Below, piece by piece: positions 51,585 to 59,667 of a stretch of DNA of 64,000 bases (within the stretch, counting starts at the first letter, position 1; the number at the start of each line of letters is the position of its first letter). The notes beneath the pieces are model-generated. The model was given only the letters and a program-made list of their open reading frames with translations. It was not told the origin of the DNA and did no database searches. A program made the position numbers and the translations under genes. This stretch comes from Pseudooceanicola sp. HF7. Lineage in GTDB: Bacteria > Pseudomonadota > Alphaproteobacteria > Rhodobacterales > Rhodobacteraceae. The DNA lies in the NCBI RefSeq assembly GCF_011806405.1, contig NZ_JAATOW010000003.1, positions 1 to 64,000 of the forward strand, written 5' to 3'.

Positions 51585-52574
51585 TCAGCCCTGCCATTCG
51601 CCCTGGAAATCGGGGTTGGCATCAAGCCATTCCTTGTCGACGATCGTGGGGACGTCGCGCAGGGAGTATTCGTTGATCCAGGTGGGGACCTCTTCGCCCT
51701 TGAGCGAGGCAACCAACGCGTCCAGGGCGGCGGCGCCCATGGAGTGCGGGAACTGCGCCAGCGTGGCGTCGTAGATGCCGTCACGAATGCCATCGACAGA
51801 GATCTGGTTCAGGCCGCCACCGATGGTGTAGATCGAGCTGGTGTCGATGCCCGCGTCGGTCAGCGCGATTTCTGCGCCCATCAAGTGCTGGTCGGCGCTG
51901 CCCAGGACGGCGTCGATCTCCGGGTTGGCCTGCAGGATGTCCTGCATGGCAACCATGGAGGTCGCGGGGCTGTAGTTGCCCTCACCCGTGGCGACGACCG
52001 TGATGTTGGGATGTTCTGCGAAGACTTCCTTGTAGGTGTCGTTGCGCAGGTTGTCGAAGGGGTAGATCAGCTGCCCGACAATCACGGCAACCTTGCAGGG
52101 ATCGATATCGGCGCAGTAGTCAGCGACGGCTTCAGCCTGTGCGCGGGCGCCGATGCTGGGGTCCGCGGCAACGGTGGTGGTCAGGCCCTTGACCTGCGGG
52201 TCCATGTTGCTGAGTTCCGGCCCGATGGGGAAGAGCGTCGCGGCGACGGAAACGCCCTGTGCGACGGCGTCTTCCAGCGCGGTGGCGATGCCGACGGTGT
52301 CGTTGGGCGTGACGATCATGCCGTCGAAGCGGCCGCCTGCCACCAGGTCTTCGACCTGGCTGAACTGCGTGGTGGCAGAGAAAGCACCATCGAAGATCTC
52401 GACATTCACGTCGTCGTAATTCGCGGCCGCTTCCTCGATCCCGGCGTAGATCGCCTGGTTGAAGCCGTTCTGGCTGGAGGCGGCGAGGAAGGCGATGTTG
52501 ATGTCATCGGCCTGGGCGGCCAACGGCGCGGCGATGGCCGTGCACAGGAAGGCTGCTTTGCAGGGAAGTTTCAT
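51585..52574 (-). CDS. sugar-type ABC transporter, periplasmic binding protein (RbsB-like)
   Basis: A 329-residue Peripla_BP_4 protein. Signal peptide MKLPCKAAFLCTAIAAPLAAQA, then DINIAFLAASSQNGFNQAIYAGIEEAA, the conserved first strand and helix of this fold. The family binds sugars, but also autoinducers, hydroxyproline-like compounds and others; the adjacent hydantoinase and prolidase-like genes argue against a plain sugar. It is followed by a hairpin before the ATPase gene. Confidence 0.9.
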   Translation of the reverse strand: MKLPCKAAFLCTAIAAPLAAQADDINIAFLAASSQNGFNQAIYAGIEEAAANYDDVNVEIFDGAFSATTQFSQVEDLVAGGRFDGMIVTPNDTVGIATALEDAVAQGVSVAATLFPIGPELSNMDPQVKGLTTTVAADPSIGARAQAEAVADYCADIDPCKVAVIVGQLIYPFDNLRNDTYKEVFAEHPNITVVATGEGNYSPATSMVAMQDILQANPEIDAVLGSADQHLMGAEIALTDAGIDTSSIYTIGGGLNQISVDGIRDGIYDATLAQFPHSMGAAALDALVASLKGEEVPTWINEYSLRDVPTIVDKEWLDANPDFQGEWQG

Positions 52575-52700
52575 GGTCTGTAGTCTCCGTGTTGAAAGGG
52601 GGAGGGGGCTGGCCGGTGTGCGGCTCTTGTCCGAAGCTCTCCGGCTTCTTGATCGTGCCTCGCTCAGGATAGACGGCGGCCGAGGGCGCCGCCCGTGGGC

Positions 52701-53216
52701 TCAGCGGGTCTGGAAGGTTGCGTTCTCCGTCTTGCCGAGGTTGAGCAGCAGGAAGGCCGTGGTCACGGCGGGCTGCCAGGCCAGCGCCCTAGCCACCACC
52801 TCAGGGGTGAAATGACCGTGCGGGCCCAGCATGTTGATGGTGCCGATGACACGGCCATCCGCCACCGCGGGCAGGTTCATGTTGGATTCAAAGCCAAGGT
52901 CGCGGATCTTTTCCCAGTCGAAGAAGACCTCTGCGATCTCTTCGATGCTGGTGCTGCTGAAATGCTTGTTTCCGGCCAGCACGACATCGAAATAGCGGTT
53001 CTTTTCCAGCGGCTTGAAACCGCCAAGCTCATAGGCGTCCGGGTTTTCCGAGAACACGCGGCGCGAGCGCATGTTGGGCAGGTCGTAGACGGAGGCCGTG
53101 GTCAACCCTTTGCCCACATCGGTGTTGAGGCCGTTCAGCAGGTAGGCAAAAACCTGACGGGCGGCATCGGGGCCGGCGGCCAGCTTGAAGAGATGCGCGG
53201 CATCCATCGGCATCAC
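52701..53216 (-). CDS. small GAF-domain protein, paralogue of the one at 16.7 kb
   Basis: A 171-residue, single GAF-like domain. It shares with the 16715-17215 protein the pattern YFDVVLAGNKHF, S-T-x-E-I, VFF-D...IRDLGFESNMNLP, VADGRVIGTINML, TPEVVARALAWQPAV. It is coupled to the amidohydrolase gene (ATGA at 53213) and precedes the RbsB-like gene. The recurrence of this small protein in two unrelated ABC operons indicates a real functional link to uptake of peptide-like or cyclic-amide ligands; biochemical role unknown. Confidence 0.75.
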   Translation of the reverse strand: MMPMDAAHLFKLAAGPDAARQVFAYLLNGLNTDVGKGLTTASVYDLPNMRSRRVFSENPDAYELGGFKPLEKNRYFDVVLAGNKHFSSTSIEEIAEVFFDWEKIRDLGFESNMNLPAVADGRVIGTINMLGPHGHFTPEVVARALAWQPAVTTAFLLLNLGKTENATFQTR

Positions 53217-54445
53217 GCGGCCTCCATGAAGTCACGGGCGACGCGGCCGGATTTCACGACCATGCGCAGGGTTTCCTCCGGCCGGCCCAGAAGGGTGACA
53301 TCGGCGAAGGGATCGCCGTCCACCACGATGAAGTCGGCCCGGGCGCCATCGGCGATCAAGCCGATTTCGCCGTCACGCATGCAAGCCATGGCGCCGATCT
53401 GGGTGACCGAGCGCAGGATCTCTGCGGGGGAAAGGACCTTGGCCAGGATGTCGAATTCCATGCCGCCGTACTTGCGCAGCTCACCCAGAAGGTCGGTGCC
53501 AAAGGCCATCGGCAGCCCGGCGTCGCGCATGATGGCCAGCGATTCCAGCCCCTTGTCGCGCACGATGTCGATCTTTGCCTGCTCCGACGCGCCCAGACCC
53601 AGGGCCGCGCCTTCAAGCTTCAGCCCTTCGTAGGCAACCAGCGTGGGTACGGCAAAACAGCCTGCCTCGGCGGCCATCTTGGCCGTTTCGGCGGTGATCA
53701 GGTTGCAGTGCTCAAGGGACTTCACGCCCAGTTCGACACAGCGGCGGATCGCCTTGTCGTGGTAGACATGGGCAGAGACATAGGTGTTGGCGTTCTCGGC
53801 TTCCTCGACCATCGCCAGTATCTCGTCCCGGGAATACTGGATGGAGTCGATGGGGTCGTTAGGCGACGAGACGCCGCCATTGGCCATGACCTTAATGAAC
53901 TTGGCGCCTTCCTTGAGCATCTTGCGGCAGGTGAAACGGATGTTGTCAACGCCATCCACCAGCACGCCCATGTTGGCCAGGCGCCACCCCATGGCGTCGG
54001 GGCGGATGTCGGTTCGGGCGCGCAGGTCGGTGTGGCCGCCGGTCATCGACAGGCCCTTGCCGCAGATCACCAGGTCCGGACCGTCGATCAGCCCGTCCTC
54101 AACCGCCTGCACAAGGCCCAGGTCTGCCCCGCCCAGGTCGCGCACGGTGGTGAAGCCGCGATCCAGCAGCCCTTCCATAATCTTGGCAGCGCGCAGGGCG
54201 GCAAGGGAATCGGGGGCAGTGACATTGCTCCAGAGATCCAGGGAATGGGCGACGACATGGAAATGGCTGTCGATCAGCCCGGGCATCAGGGTGCGCCCGC
54301 CAAGATCGACCACCTTCGCGCCGTCGGGTGCCGGCTGGCCGATACTTTCAATCCGCTCGCCCTTCACCACTACCGTGGTGGGCTGACCCAGCCGTTCCGC
54401 ATCCAGGTCGAGCAGGCGGGCGTTCGTATAGGCGGTCAGGGTCAT
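53213..54445 (-). CDS. metal-dependent amidohydrolase (prolidase/imidazolonepropionase-like)
   Basis: A 410-residue amidohydrolase starting at ATG 54445 (frame open to a TTG at 54562 that overlaps the operator). Metal ligands: HFH in LIDSHFHVV, a probable carbamylated Lys in KFIKVMANGG, His of VSAHVYHD, His of SLEHCN and Asp of MAFGTDLLG, the subtype-I binuclear pattern. Characterised members of this group are Xaa-Pro/Xaa-Lys carboxypeptidases. It probably releases an imino acid from an imported dipeptide-like compound, feeding the hydroxyproline-type pathway. Confidence 0.87.
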   Translation of the reverse strand: MTLTAYTNARLLDLDAERLGQPTTVVVKGERIESIGQPAPDGAKVVDLGGRTLMPGLIDSHFHVVAHSLDLWSNVTAPDSLAALRAAKIMEGLLDRGFTTVRDLGGADLGLVQAVEDGLIDGPDLVICGKGLSMTGGHTDLRARTDIRPDAMGWRLANMGVLVDGVDNIRFTCRKMLKEGAKFIKVMANGGVSSPNDPIDSIQYSRDEILAMVEEAENANTYVSAHVYHDKAIRRCVELGVKSLEHCNLITAETAKMAAEAGCFAVPTLVAYEGLKLEGAALGLGASEQAKIDIVRDKGLESLAIMRDAGLPMAFGTDLLGELRKYGGMEFDILAKVLSPAEILRSVTQIGAMACMRDGEIGLIADGARADFIVVDGDPFADVTLLGRPEETLRMVVKSGRVARDFMEAA

Positions 54446-54552
54446 GGCGATGCGTCCAGCGTGTTTGGGCGGGCCGATGCTGCCGGTCTTGAGGACATCG
54501 GGCGCGCGGAAGAGCGTCTTGATCGGAGGCTGTGTATCGAACGACCTGCATC

Positions 54553-54562
54553 TTGTCGACAA
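54553..54562. promoter_or_regulatory. GntR operator, copy 1 (divergent region)
   Basis: TTGTCGACAA, a perfect 10-bp palindrome with the TNGTNNACNA-type core of FadR-group sites. It lies between the amidohydrolase start (minus) and the GntR start (plus). TGTCGACA recurs at 55406. Confidence 0.7.
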
Positions 54563-54582
54563 AAAAAATATAACAATGGTGT

Positions 54583-54610
54583 TTGCTTGTATGCGGGGGG
54601 TGCCTATAGT
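54583..54610 (+). promoter_or_regulatory. probable sigma-70 promoter of the GntR gene
   Basis: TTGCTT at 54583-54588 and TATAGT at 54605-54610 with a 16-base spacer, about 28 bases before the GntR start. The operator at 54553 lies just upstream of the -35 box. Confidence 0.5.
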
Positions 54611-54637
54611 CCGGGAGAATTCAACCGGGAGTGTGGG

Positions 54638-55351
54638 ATGGGCAAGGAACCGTCAGAGCGTGAAGTGTCGCAGGTCAAGCGGGGCGGCGGGGTTGCCCGG
54701 GTCTATGAAACGCTGAGGAATGAGATCATCGATCTGAAGCTGGCACCGGGCAGCCCGATCGATGAAACGGAGCTTTCGGCGCGCTTTGCCATGTCGCGCA
54801 CGCCGATCCGTGAAGCGCTCGTGCGCCTTGCGGCAGAGGGCATGATCACCACGCTGACCAATCGCACGACGATCGTATCCAATATCGATTTCGTGCAGCT
54901 GGGCGCCTTCTTCGACGCGCTGACATTGATGTACCGCGTGACGGCGCGCCTTGCTGCGCAGCATTATGACGAGTCCGATCTGGCAGCGATCCGGTCGCAT
55001 CAGGCGAGTTTTACCAAGGCCGTTGAAAGCGGCGATGTGCTTGGCATGATCGCCACCAACCGGGATTTCCATGTCGCCATCGCCGTGGCAGGGCGCAACA
55101 AGTACTACACGGACCTGTTCCGCCGGGTTCTGGATGACGGGCGGCGTATCCTGCGGCTGTATTACCACTCTTATGACGACAACCTGCCGCGCCAGTACGT
55201 GATCGAGCATGAGCACATGATTTCGGCCATGATCGCCCGCGATGTCCAAGAATCCGATCGCCTGGCGATTGAGCATGCCGATCAGATCGTGCGGCAGATC
55301 CGGTCCTATATCTCCGCGGATTCGCGCAGCGCCTCATCAATCGCGCTTTGA
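54638..55351 (+). CDS. GntR-family (FCD type) regulator of the hydroxyproline-type region
   Basis: A 237-residue regulator: winged helix (about 15-80) with IIDLKLAPGSPIDETELSARFAMSRTPIREALVRLAAEGMI, then an FCD effector domain (about 95-225) with the metal-site pattern RDFH...IEHEHM. CGGGAG lies 7 bases before the start. Its position between the minus-strand uptake operon and the plus-strand catabolic genes, and the two TGTCGACA sites on either side of it, make it the probable controller of both. Confidence 0.9.
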   Translation: MGKEPSEREVSQVKRGGGVARVYETLRNEIIDLKLAPGSPIDETELSARFAMSRTPIREALVRLAAEGMITTLTNRTTIVSNIDFVQLGAFFDALTLMYRVTARLAAQHYDESDLAAIRSHQASFTKAVESGDVLGMIATNRDFHVAIAVAGRNKYYTDLFRRVLDDGRRILRLYYHSYDDNLPRQYVIEHEHMISAMIARDVQESDRLAIEHADQIVRQIRSYISADSRSASSIAL

Positions 55352-55405
55352 CGTAGCGTGTTTTGATTGTCAGAGTGTCCGTGTTGCTGTGTTTTGTATT
55401 TTATT

Positions 55406-55413
55406 TGTCGACA
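55406..55413. promoter_or_regulatory. GntR operator, copy 2 (before the DapA-family gene)
   Basis: TTTGTCGACAGG contains the same TGTCGACA core as the palindrome at 54553. It lies about 120 bases before the DapA-family start, inside a short AT-rich patch (55384-55406) that may hold the promoter. Confidence 0.65.
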
Positions 55414-55529
55414 GGTGGGCGGCGCGATGCTAGGAGGCTCTCCGAGAAGGGCACTGCTCCGGTCTGCGGGCTGCCAACGCTCCGGCATGACCTGTCAGTG
55501 ATTGCCTTGTGAATTCGAAAGGACACCCC

Positions 55530-56462
55530 ATGAATGACTCCATCTTCACCGGCTGCATCCCGGCCCTGATGACCCCCTGCAAGGAAGACCGCACGCCCGA
55601 CTACGAAGCCCTGGCGCGCAAGGGCAAGGAACTGATCGCGGCCGGCATGTCCGCGGTTGTCTACTGCGGGTCGATGGGTGACTGGCCGCTGCTGACCGAT
55701 GAGCAGCGCATGAAGGGGGTCGATGCCCTGGTCGCGGCGGGCGTGCCCGTCATCGTCGGCACCGGCGCCATCAACACCAAGTCCGCTGTCGCCATCGCGG
55801 CCCATGCCGCCCGTATCGGCGCCGCCGGCCTGATGGTCATCCCCCGCGTTCTGTCGCGCGGCACCTCGGTCTCTGCCCAGAAGGCCCACTTCTCTGCCAT
55901 CCTGGAGGTTGCCAAGGACCTGCCCGCGGTGATTTACAACAGCCCCCACTACGGTTTCGCCACCCGCGCCGACCTGTTCTTCGAACTGCACGGAGCCTAC
56001 CCAAACCTGATCGGCTTCAAGGAATTCGGCGGCGCTGCCGACATGTCTTACGCGGCCGAGCACATCACCTCGGGCAATGACGCGCTGACGCTGATGGTCG
56101 GTGTCGACACGCAGGTCTTCCATGGCTTCGTGAAATGCGGCGCAACCGGCGCTATCACCGGCATCGGCAACGCCATCCCCAAGGAAGCGCTGCACCTGGT
56201 TGAGCTGTGCAAGGCCGCCGCAAAAGGCGACGTCGAGGCCCGCGTCAAGGCACAGGAGCTGGAAGAGGCCCTGGCTGTGCTGTCCAAGTTCGACGAAGGC
56301 GTCGATCTGGTGCTGTTCTACAAGTACCTCATGGTGCTGAACGGGGACGCCGAATACACCCTGCACTTCAACGAGACCGATGCCCTGACTCCGGCGCAGA
56401 AGGCCTTCGTGGAAGAGCAGTTCACCCAGTTCAAGACCTGGTACGCCAACTGGGCTGCCTGA
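55530..56462 (+). CDS. DapA-family lyase/deaminase (pyrroline-4-hydroxy-2-carboxylate deaminase-like)
   Basis: A 310-residue aldolase of the DHDPS/NAL family. ATG 55530 has AAAGGA upstream. The Schiff-base Lys is K164 in IGFKEFGG and the Tyr is Y136 in IYNSPHYG; GTGAINTK is the usual phosphate/carboxylate-binding region. In hydroxyproline operons a protein of this family (LhpC/HypD type) turns pyrroline-4-hydroxy-2-carboxylate into 2-oxoglutarate semialdehyde and ammonia. The next genes are the epimerase and the D-amino-acid dehydrogenase that make its substrate, so this role is likely. Confidence 0.85.
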   Translation: MNDSIFTGCIPALMTPCKEDRTPDYEALARKGKELIAAGMSAVVYCGSMGDWPLLTDEQRMKGVDALVAAGVPVIVGTGAINTKSAVAIAAHAARIGAAGLMVIPRVLSRGTSVSAQKAHFSAILEVAKDLPAVIYNSPHYGFATRADLFFELHGAYPNLIGFKEFGGAADMSYAAEHITSGNDALTLMVGVDTQVFHGFVKCGATGAITGIGNAIPKEALHLVELCKAAAKGDVEARVKAQELEEALAVLSKFDEGVDLVLFYKYLMVLNGDAEYTLHFNETDALTPAQKAFVEEQFTQFKTWYANWAA

Positions 56463-56507
56463 GGCAGACCAGGCCGTAACGGCGGGTCCGGACCAAAGGA
56501 GGATGCG

Positions 56508-57440
56508 ATGCATGTGATTGACAGCCACACCGGCGGAGAACCCACGCGGGTGATCCTGGATGGCTTCCCCGATCTTGGCTCCGGCCCGCTGAGCGCACGC
56601 GCTGCGCTCCTGGCGACGGAATACCGGGAGGATTACCGGGCCGTTGTGCTGGAGCCGCGCGGGCAGGTCGCCATGGTGGGGGCGCTTCTGGTGCCCCCGA
56701 CCGATCCCACCTGCGTCACCGGCGTGATCTATTTCGATGTGGAGGCCGTGCTAGGCATGTGCGGTCATGGCACCATCGGCCTGGCCGCCACGCTTTACCA
56801 CATGGGGCGCATCGGCCTGGGTCGGCATCGGATCGAGACCCCGGCCGGGATCGTCACGGTTGAGCTGCCTGATGCCAATACCGTCACCGTCACCAATATC
56901 GAAAGCCGCCGCATTGCCACGGATGTCACCCTGGATGTGCCGGGGCTGGGCCCTGTGACCGGCGATGTGGCCTATGGCGGCAATTGGTTCTTCCTGGTCG
57001 ATCCCGCGCCGATCCAGGTTGCGCCGGAGAATATCCGCGCGCTGACCGATGCGGGCGTCGCCACGCGTGAGGCGCTGGCAGATCAGAAGATCGGCGGCGC
57101 GGCGGGCGAGCTGATCGACCACGTGATCTTCTACGGCCCCTCGCAGGCCGAGGGCGTGCACAGCCGCAACTTCGTGCTTTGTCCTGACGATGCCTATGAC
57201 CGCTCTCCCTGCGGCACCGGCTGTTCGGCGCGGCTGGCCTGCCTAGCGGCCTCCGGTAAGCTGGCTGAGGGGGAGGAGATCGTGCAGCACAGCATCATCG
57301 GCTCCACCTATCGTCTGTCCTGGACCCCGGGGCCGACCGGCGGCGTGATCCCCAGCATCACTGGCCAGGCCTACGTGATGGCAGAGGCCCAGCTTCTGTT
57401 CGATCAGGCCGATCCCTTCCGCCGCGGCATCGGCTCCTGA
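56508..57440 (+). CDS. 4-hydroxyproline 2-epimerase / proline-racemase-family protein
   Basis: A 310-residue member of the proline racemase superfamily. Both catalytic cysteines are present, C85 in GMCGHGT and C235 in DRSPCGTGCS, so it is an epimerase/racemase and not a dehydratase (which has Thr or Ser at one site). IDSHTGGEPTRV at the start is the family signature. It should convert trans-4-hydroxy-L-proline to cis-4-hydroxy-D-proline. AAAGGAGG precedes the start. Confidence 0.9.
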   Translation: MHVIDSHTGGEPTRVILDGFPDLGSGPLSARAALLATEYREDYRAVVLEPRGQVAMVGALLVPPTDPTCVTGVIYFDVEAVLGMCGHGTIGLAATLYHMGRIGLGRHRIETPAGIVTVELPDANTVTVTNIESRRIATDVTLDVPGLGPVTGDVAYGGNWFFLVDPAPIQVAPENIRALTDAGVATREALADQKIGGAAGELIDHVIFYGPSQAEGVHSRNFVLCPDDAYDRSPCGTGCSARLACLAASGKLAEGEEIVQHSIIGSTYRLSWTPGPTGGVIPSITGQAYVMAEAQLLFDQADPFRRGIGS

Positions 57441-57511
57441 TCTCCCCCACAGCCGTGCAGGCCGCGCGTCTGCCCGGATCCCTTCACTCTCTTCCCAGGA
57501 CAGGTCTCGGA

Positions 57512-58798
57512 ATGCCCGATACTTCCAGTGCAAGGAACGGCAAGGCCGATACGCCCGGCGTCGTCATTATCGGTGCCGGTGTGATCGGCGTCACCACCGG
57601 TTTTCTTCTGGCGGAACAGGGGCACCGGGTAACGATCCTGGATCGGCGCGGCGTGGCCGAGGAGGCCTCTTGCGGGAATGCGGGGGCATTTGCTTTTACG
57701 GATCTGGAGCCGCTGGCCTCTCCGGGGATGCTGCTGAAGGCGCCGAAATGGCTGATGGATCCGCTTGGCCCGCTGACGCTTCGGCCCAGCTACGCGCCGC
57801 GGATGCTGCCTTGGTTGCTGCACTTCGCGCGCGCCTGCCAGCCCCGCCGGCACCGCGCCGCGATTGCGGCCCAGGCGGAGCTGATGAAGGTGTCGCGCGC
57901 GGCGCTGGAACGGCTGATCGCGCGGACCGATACGGAACACCTGATCCGGCGCGAAGGTCAGTTGCAGGTCTACGAAGGCGCGGCCGAGTATCGCGCCAGC
58001 CTGCCGTCCTGGGAGCTGCGCAAGCAGCATGGCATTGCCTATGAACTGCTGGAGGGGCCAGGTGCCATCGCGGAGATCCAGCCGGGTCTGTCGCCGCGCT
58101 TCACCCATGCAGGCTTTACCCCGGACTGGATGAACACCACCGATCCGCAGGCCTGGACGCGCCAGCTGGCCGCGCGGTTCACCGCCCTGGGGGGAGAGAT
58201 CCGCACGGCAGAGGTACGCGACCTGTCCCAGGACGACAGCGGCGTGACCGTCACCACGACGGATGGATCCCTGCGGGCCGATCAACTGGTGCTGGCAGCG
58301 GGCGCCTGGTCGCACCAGGTGGCGCGCCGGCTAGGCGACCGCATGCCGCTTGATACGGAGCGCGGCTACAACACCACCTTCCCGGAGGCCTCTTTCGATC
58401 TGCGCACCCAGCTGACTTTCAGCAGCCATGGCTTCGTGATGTCCAGGATCGGCGACGGGGTGCGTATCGGTGGCGCGGTTGAGCTGGGCGGCCTGAAGCT
58501 GCCCCCGAACTACAAACGGGCCGACCTGCTGGTCGACAAGGCGCGGACCTTCCTGCCGGGCTTCGAGCCGGGGCAGGGCAAGCGCTGGATGGGCTTCCGT
58601 CCCTCGATGCCGGACAGTCTGCCGGCCATCGGGCGGTCGACCCGCGCGGATCGGGTCATCTATGCCTTCGGTCACGGGCATCTGGGCCTAACGCAATCGG
58701 CAGGTACCGCCGAGCTGGTCGGCGCCATCGTGGCACGCCGCAAGCCAGAGATCAGCCTGACCCCCTTTGATCCACTGCGGTTCTCACGGCGCGGCTGA
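57512..58798 (+). CDS. FAD-dependent D-amino-acid dehydrogenase/oxidase (DadA-like)
   Basis: A 428-residue DAO-family flavoprotein. The Rossmann motif VVIIGAGVIGVTTGFLLAEQGHRVTILDR lies at about 18-46, and the C-terminal FAD-binding stretch is ALAFGHGHLGLTQS-like (YAFGHGHLGLTQSAG). In this context it should oxidise cis-4-hydroxy-D-proline to the pyrroline used by the DapA-family enzyme. Start ATG 57512; AGGA lies upstream. Confidence 0.88.
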   Translation: MPDTSSARNGKADTPGVVIIGAGVIGVTTGFLLAEQGHRVTILDRRGVAEEASCGNAGAFAFTDLEPLASPGMLLKAPKWLMDPLGPLTLRPSYAPRMLPWLLHFARACQPRRHRAAIAAQAELMKVSRAALERLIARTDTEHLIRREGQLQVYEGAAEYRASLPSWELRKQHGIAYELLEGPGAIAEIQPGLSPRFTHAGFTPDWMNTTDPQAWTRQLAARFTALGGEIRTAEVRDLSQDDSGVTVTTTDGSLRADQLVLAAGAWSHQVARRLGDRMPLDTERGYNTTFPEASFDLRTQLTFSSHGFVMSRIGDGVRIGGAVELGGLKLPPNYKRADLLVDKARTFLPGFEPGQGKRWMGFRPSMPDSLPAIGRSTRADRVIYAFGHGHLGLTQSAGTAELVGAIVARRKPEISLTPFDPLRFSRRG

Positions 58799-58819
58799 GC
58801 GCGCGGGTTCTTGATCGGC

Positions 58820-58841
58820 GGGCGTCCTTTTCGGGGCGCCC
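58820..58841. terminator. bidirectional hairpin between convergent DadA-like and permease genes
   Basis: GGGCGTCC and GGGCGCCC fold around TTTTCG (one G-T pair), between the stops at 58798 and 58861. Confidence 0.5.
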
Positions 58842-58860
58842 CTGTCTAGGCCGGGGAAGC

Positions 58861-59667
58861 CTAGTGGCCGACCTTCGCCAGGACATCCGATTTCAGGAAA
58901 CGCTCAATCACCAGCATGAACAGGACCGAGGGCACCAGCAGCAACAGCGCCGTGATAGAGGCAATCTGGTAGTTGCCCTCCATCGAGGCGGTGAACAGCA
59001 GCAGGGGCATCGTGGTGATATCGGGGACGCCGACGAAATAGGTGCCAGTGAATTCATCCAGCGAGATCAGGAAGACGAAGATCGCGCTGGCCATGAGGCC
59101 GGGAAGAGCCAAGGGCAGCGTGACCGTGAAGAAGACGCGCAGCGGACCTGCGCCCATGTTGGCGGCGGCTTCCTCAAGCTCACGGTCCACGGCGCCGAAG
59201 GCCGCCGCGGCGATCCAGACGGAAAAGACCATGCCCTGCAGCGCATGGACCAACACCACCCCCAGGAAGGTGCCGTTCAGCCCGATGGTGTAGAAGATCC
59301 GCGCGATGTTCATGTGCACGGCCAGGGACGGGAAGGCCTGCGGCAGCAGGAAAAGCAACAGGAAGACGACGCGGTAGGGCAGGCGGCCCCGCCCCAGGGC
59401 CAGCCCGGCCGGGATCGCGAAGGCCAGAGACACCAGGACGGTCATGCCCGCGATCACCACCGAATTTAGCAGCGACACCATCGCGTTGCCCTGCGGGCGG
59501 AAAACCCGCTCCCAGAAAGAGAAGCCGTAGGACTGTGGCAGCTTGGCGGGGAAGTACCACTGCTCGGTAAAGGCCCAGAGTATCATGTTGGAGATCGGCC
59601 CGAAGATGGCCAGGGCAAGCAGCGCCAGCACGAGGCCGATCATGATGGAGCGAATAATTCCGGGCAT
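58861..59667 (-). CDS. ABC transporter permease (PotC/iron type)
   Basis: A 268-residue inner-membrane permease with six TM segments and the docking loop DRELEEAAANMGAGPLRVFFTVTLPLALPGLMASA. Its start overlaps the stop of the other permease by one base (TGATG at 59665-59669). Confidence 0.9.
   Translation of the reverse strand: MPGIIRSIMIGLVLALLALAIFGPISNMILWAFTEQWYFPAKLPQSYGFSFWERVFRPQGNAMVSLLNSVVIAGMTVLVSLAFAIPAGLALGRGRLPYRVVFLLLFLLPQAFPSLAVHMNIARIFYTIGLNGTFLGVVLVHALQGMVFSVWIAAAAFGAVDRELEEAAANMGAGPLRVFFTVTLPLALPGLMASAIFVFLISLDEFTGTYFVGVPDITTMPLLLFTASMEGNYQIASITALLLLVPSVLFMLVIERFLKSDVLAKVGH

Noticed and set aside
57404-58681. minus-strand frames under the epimerase and DadA-like genes
   Set aside because: Shadows of clearly coding plus-strand genes with conserved catalytic motifs.
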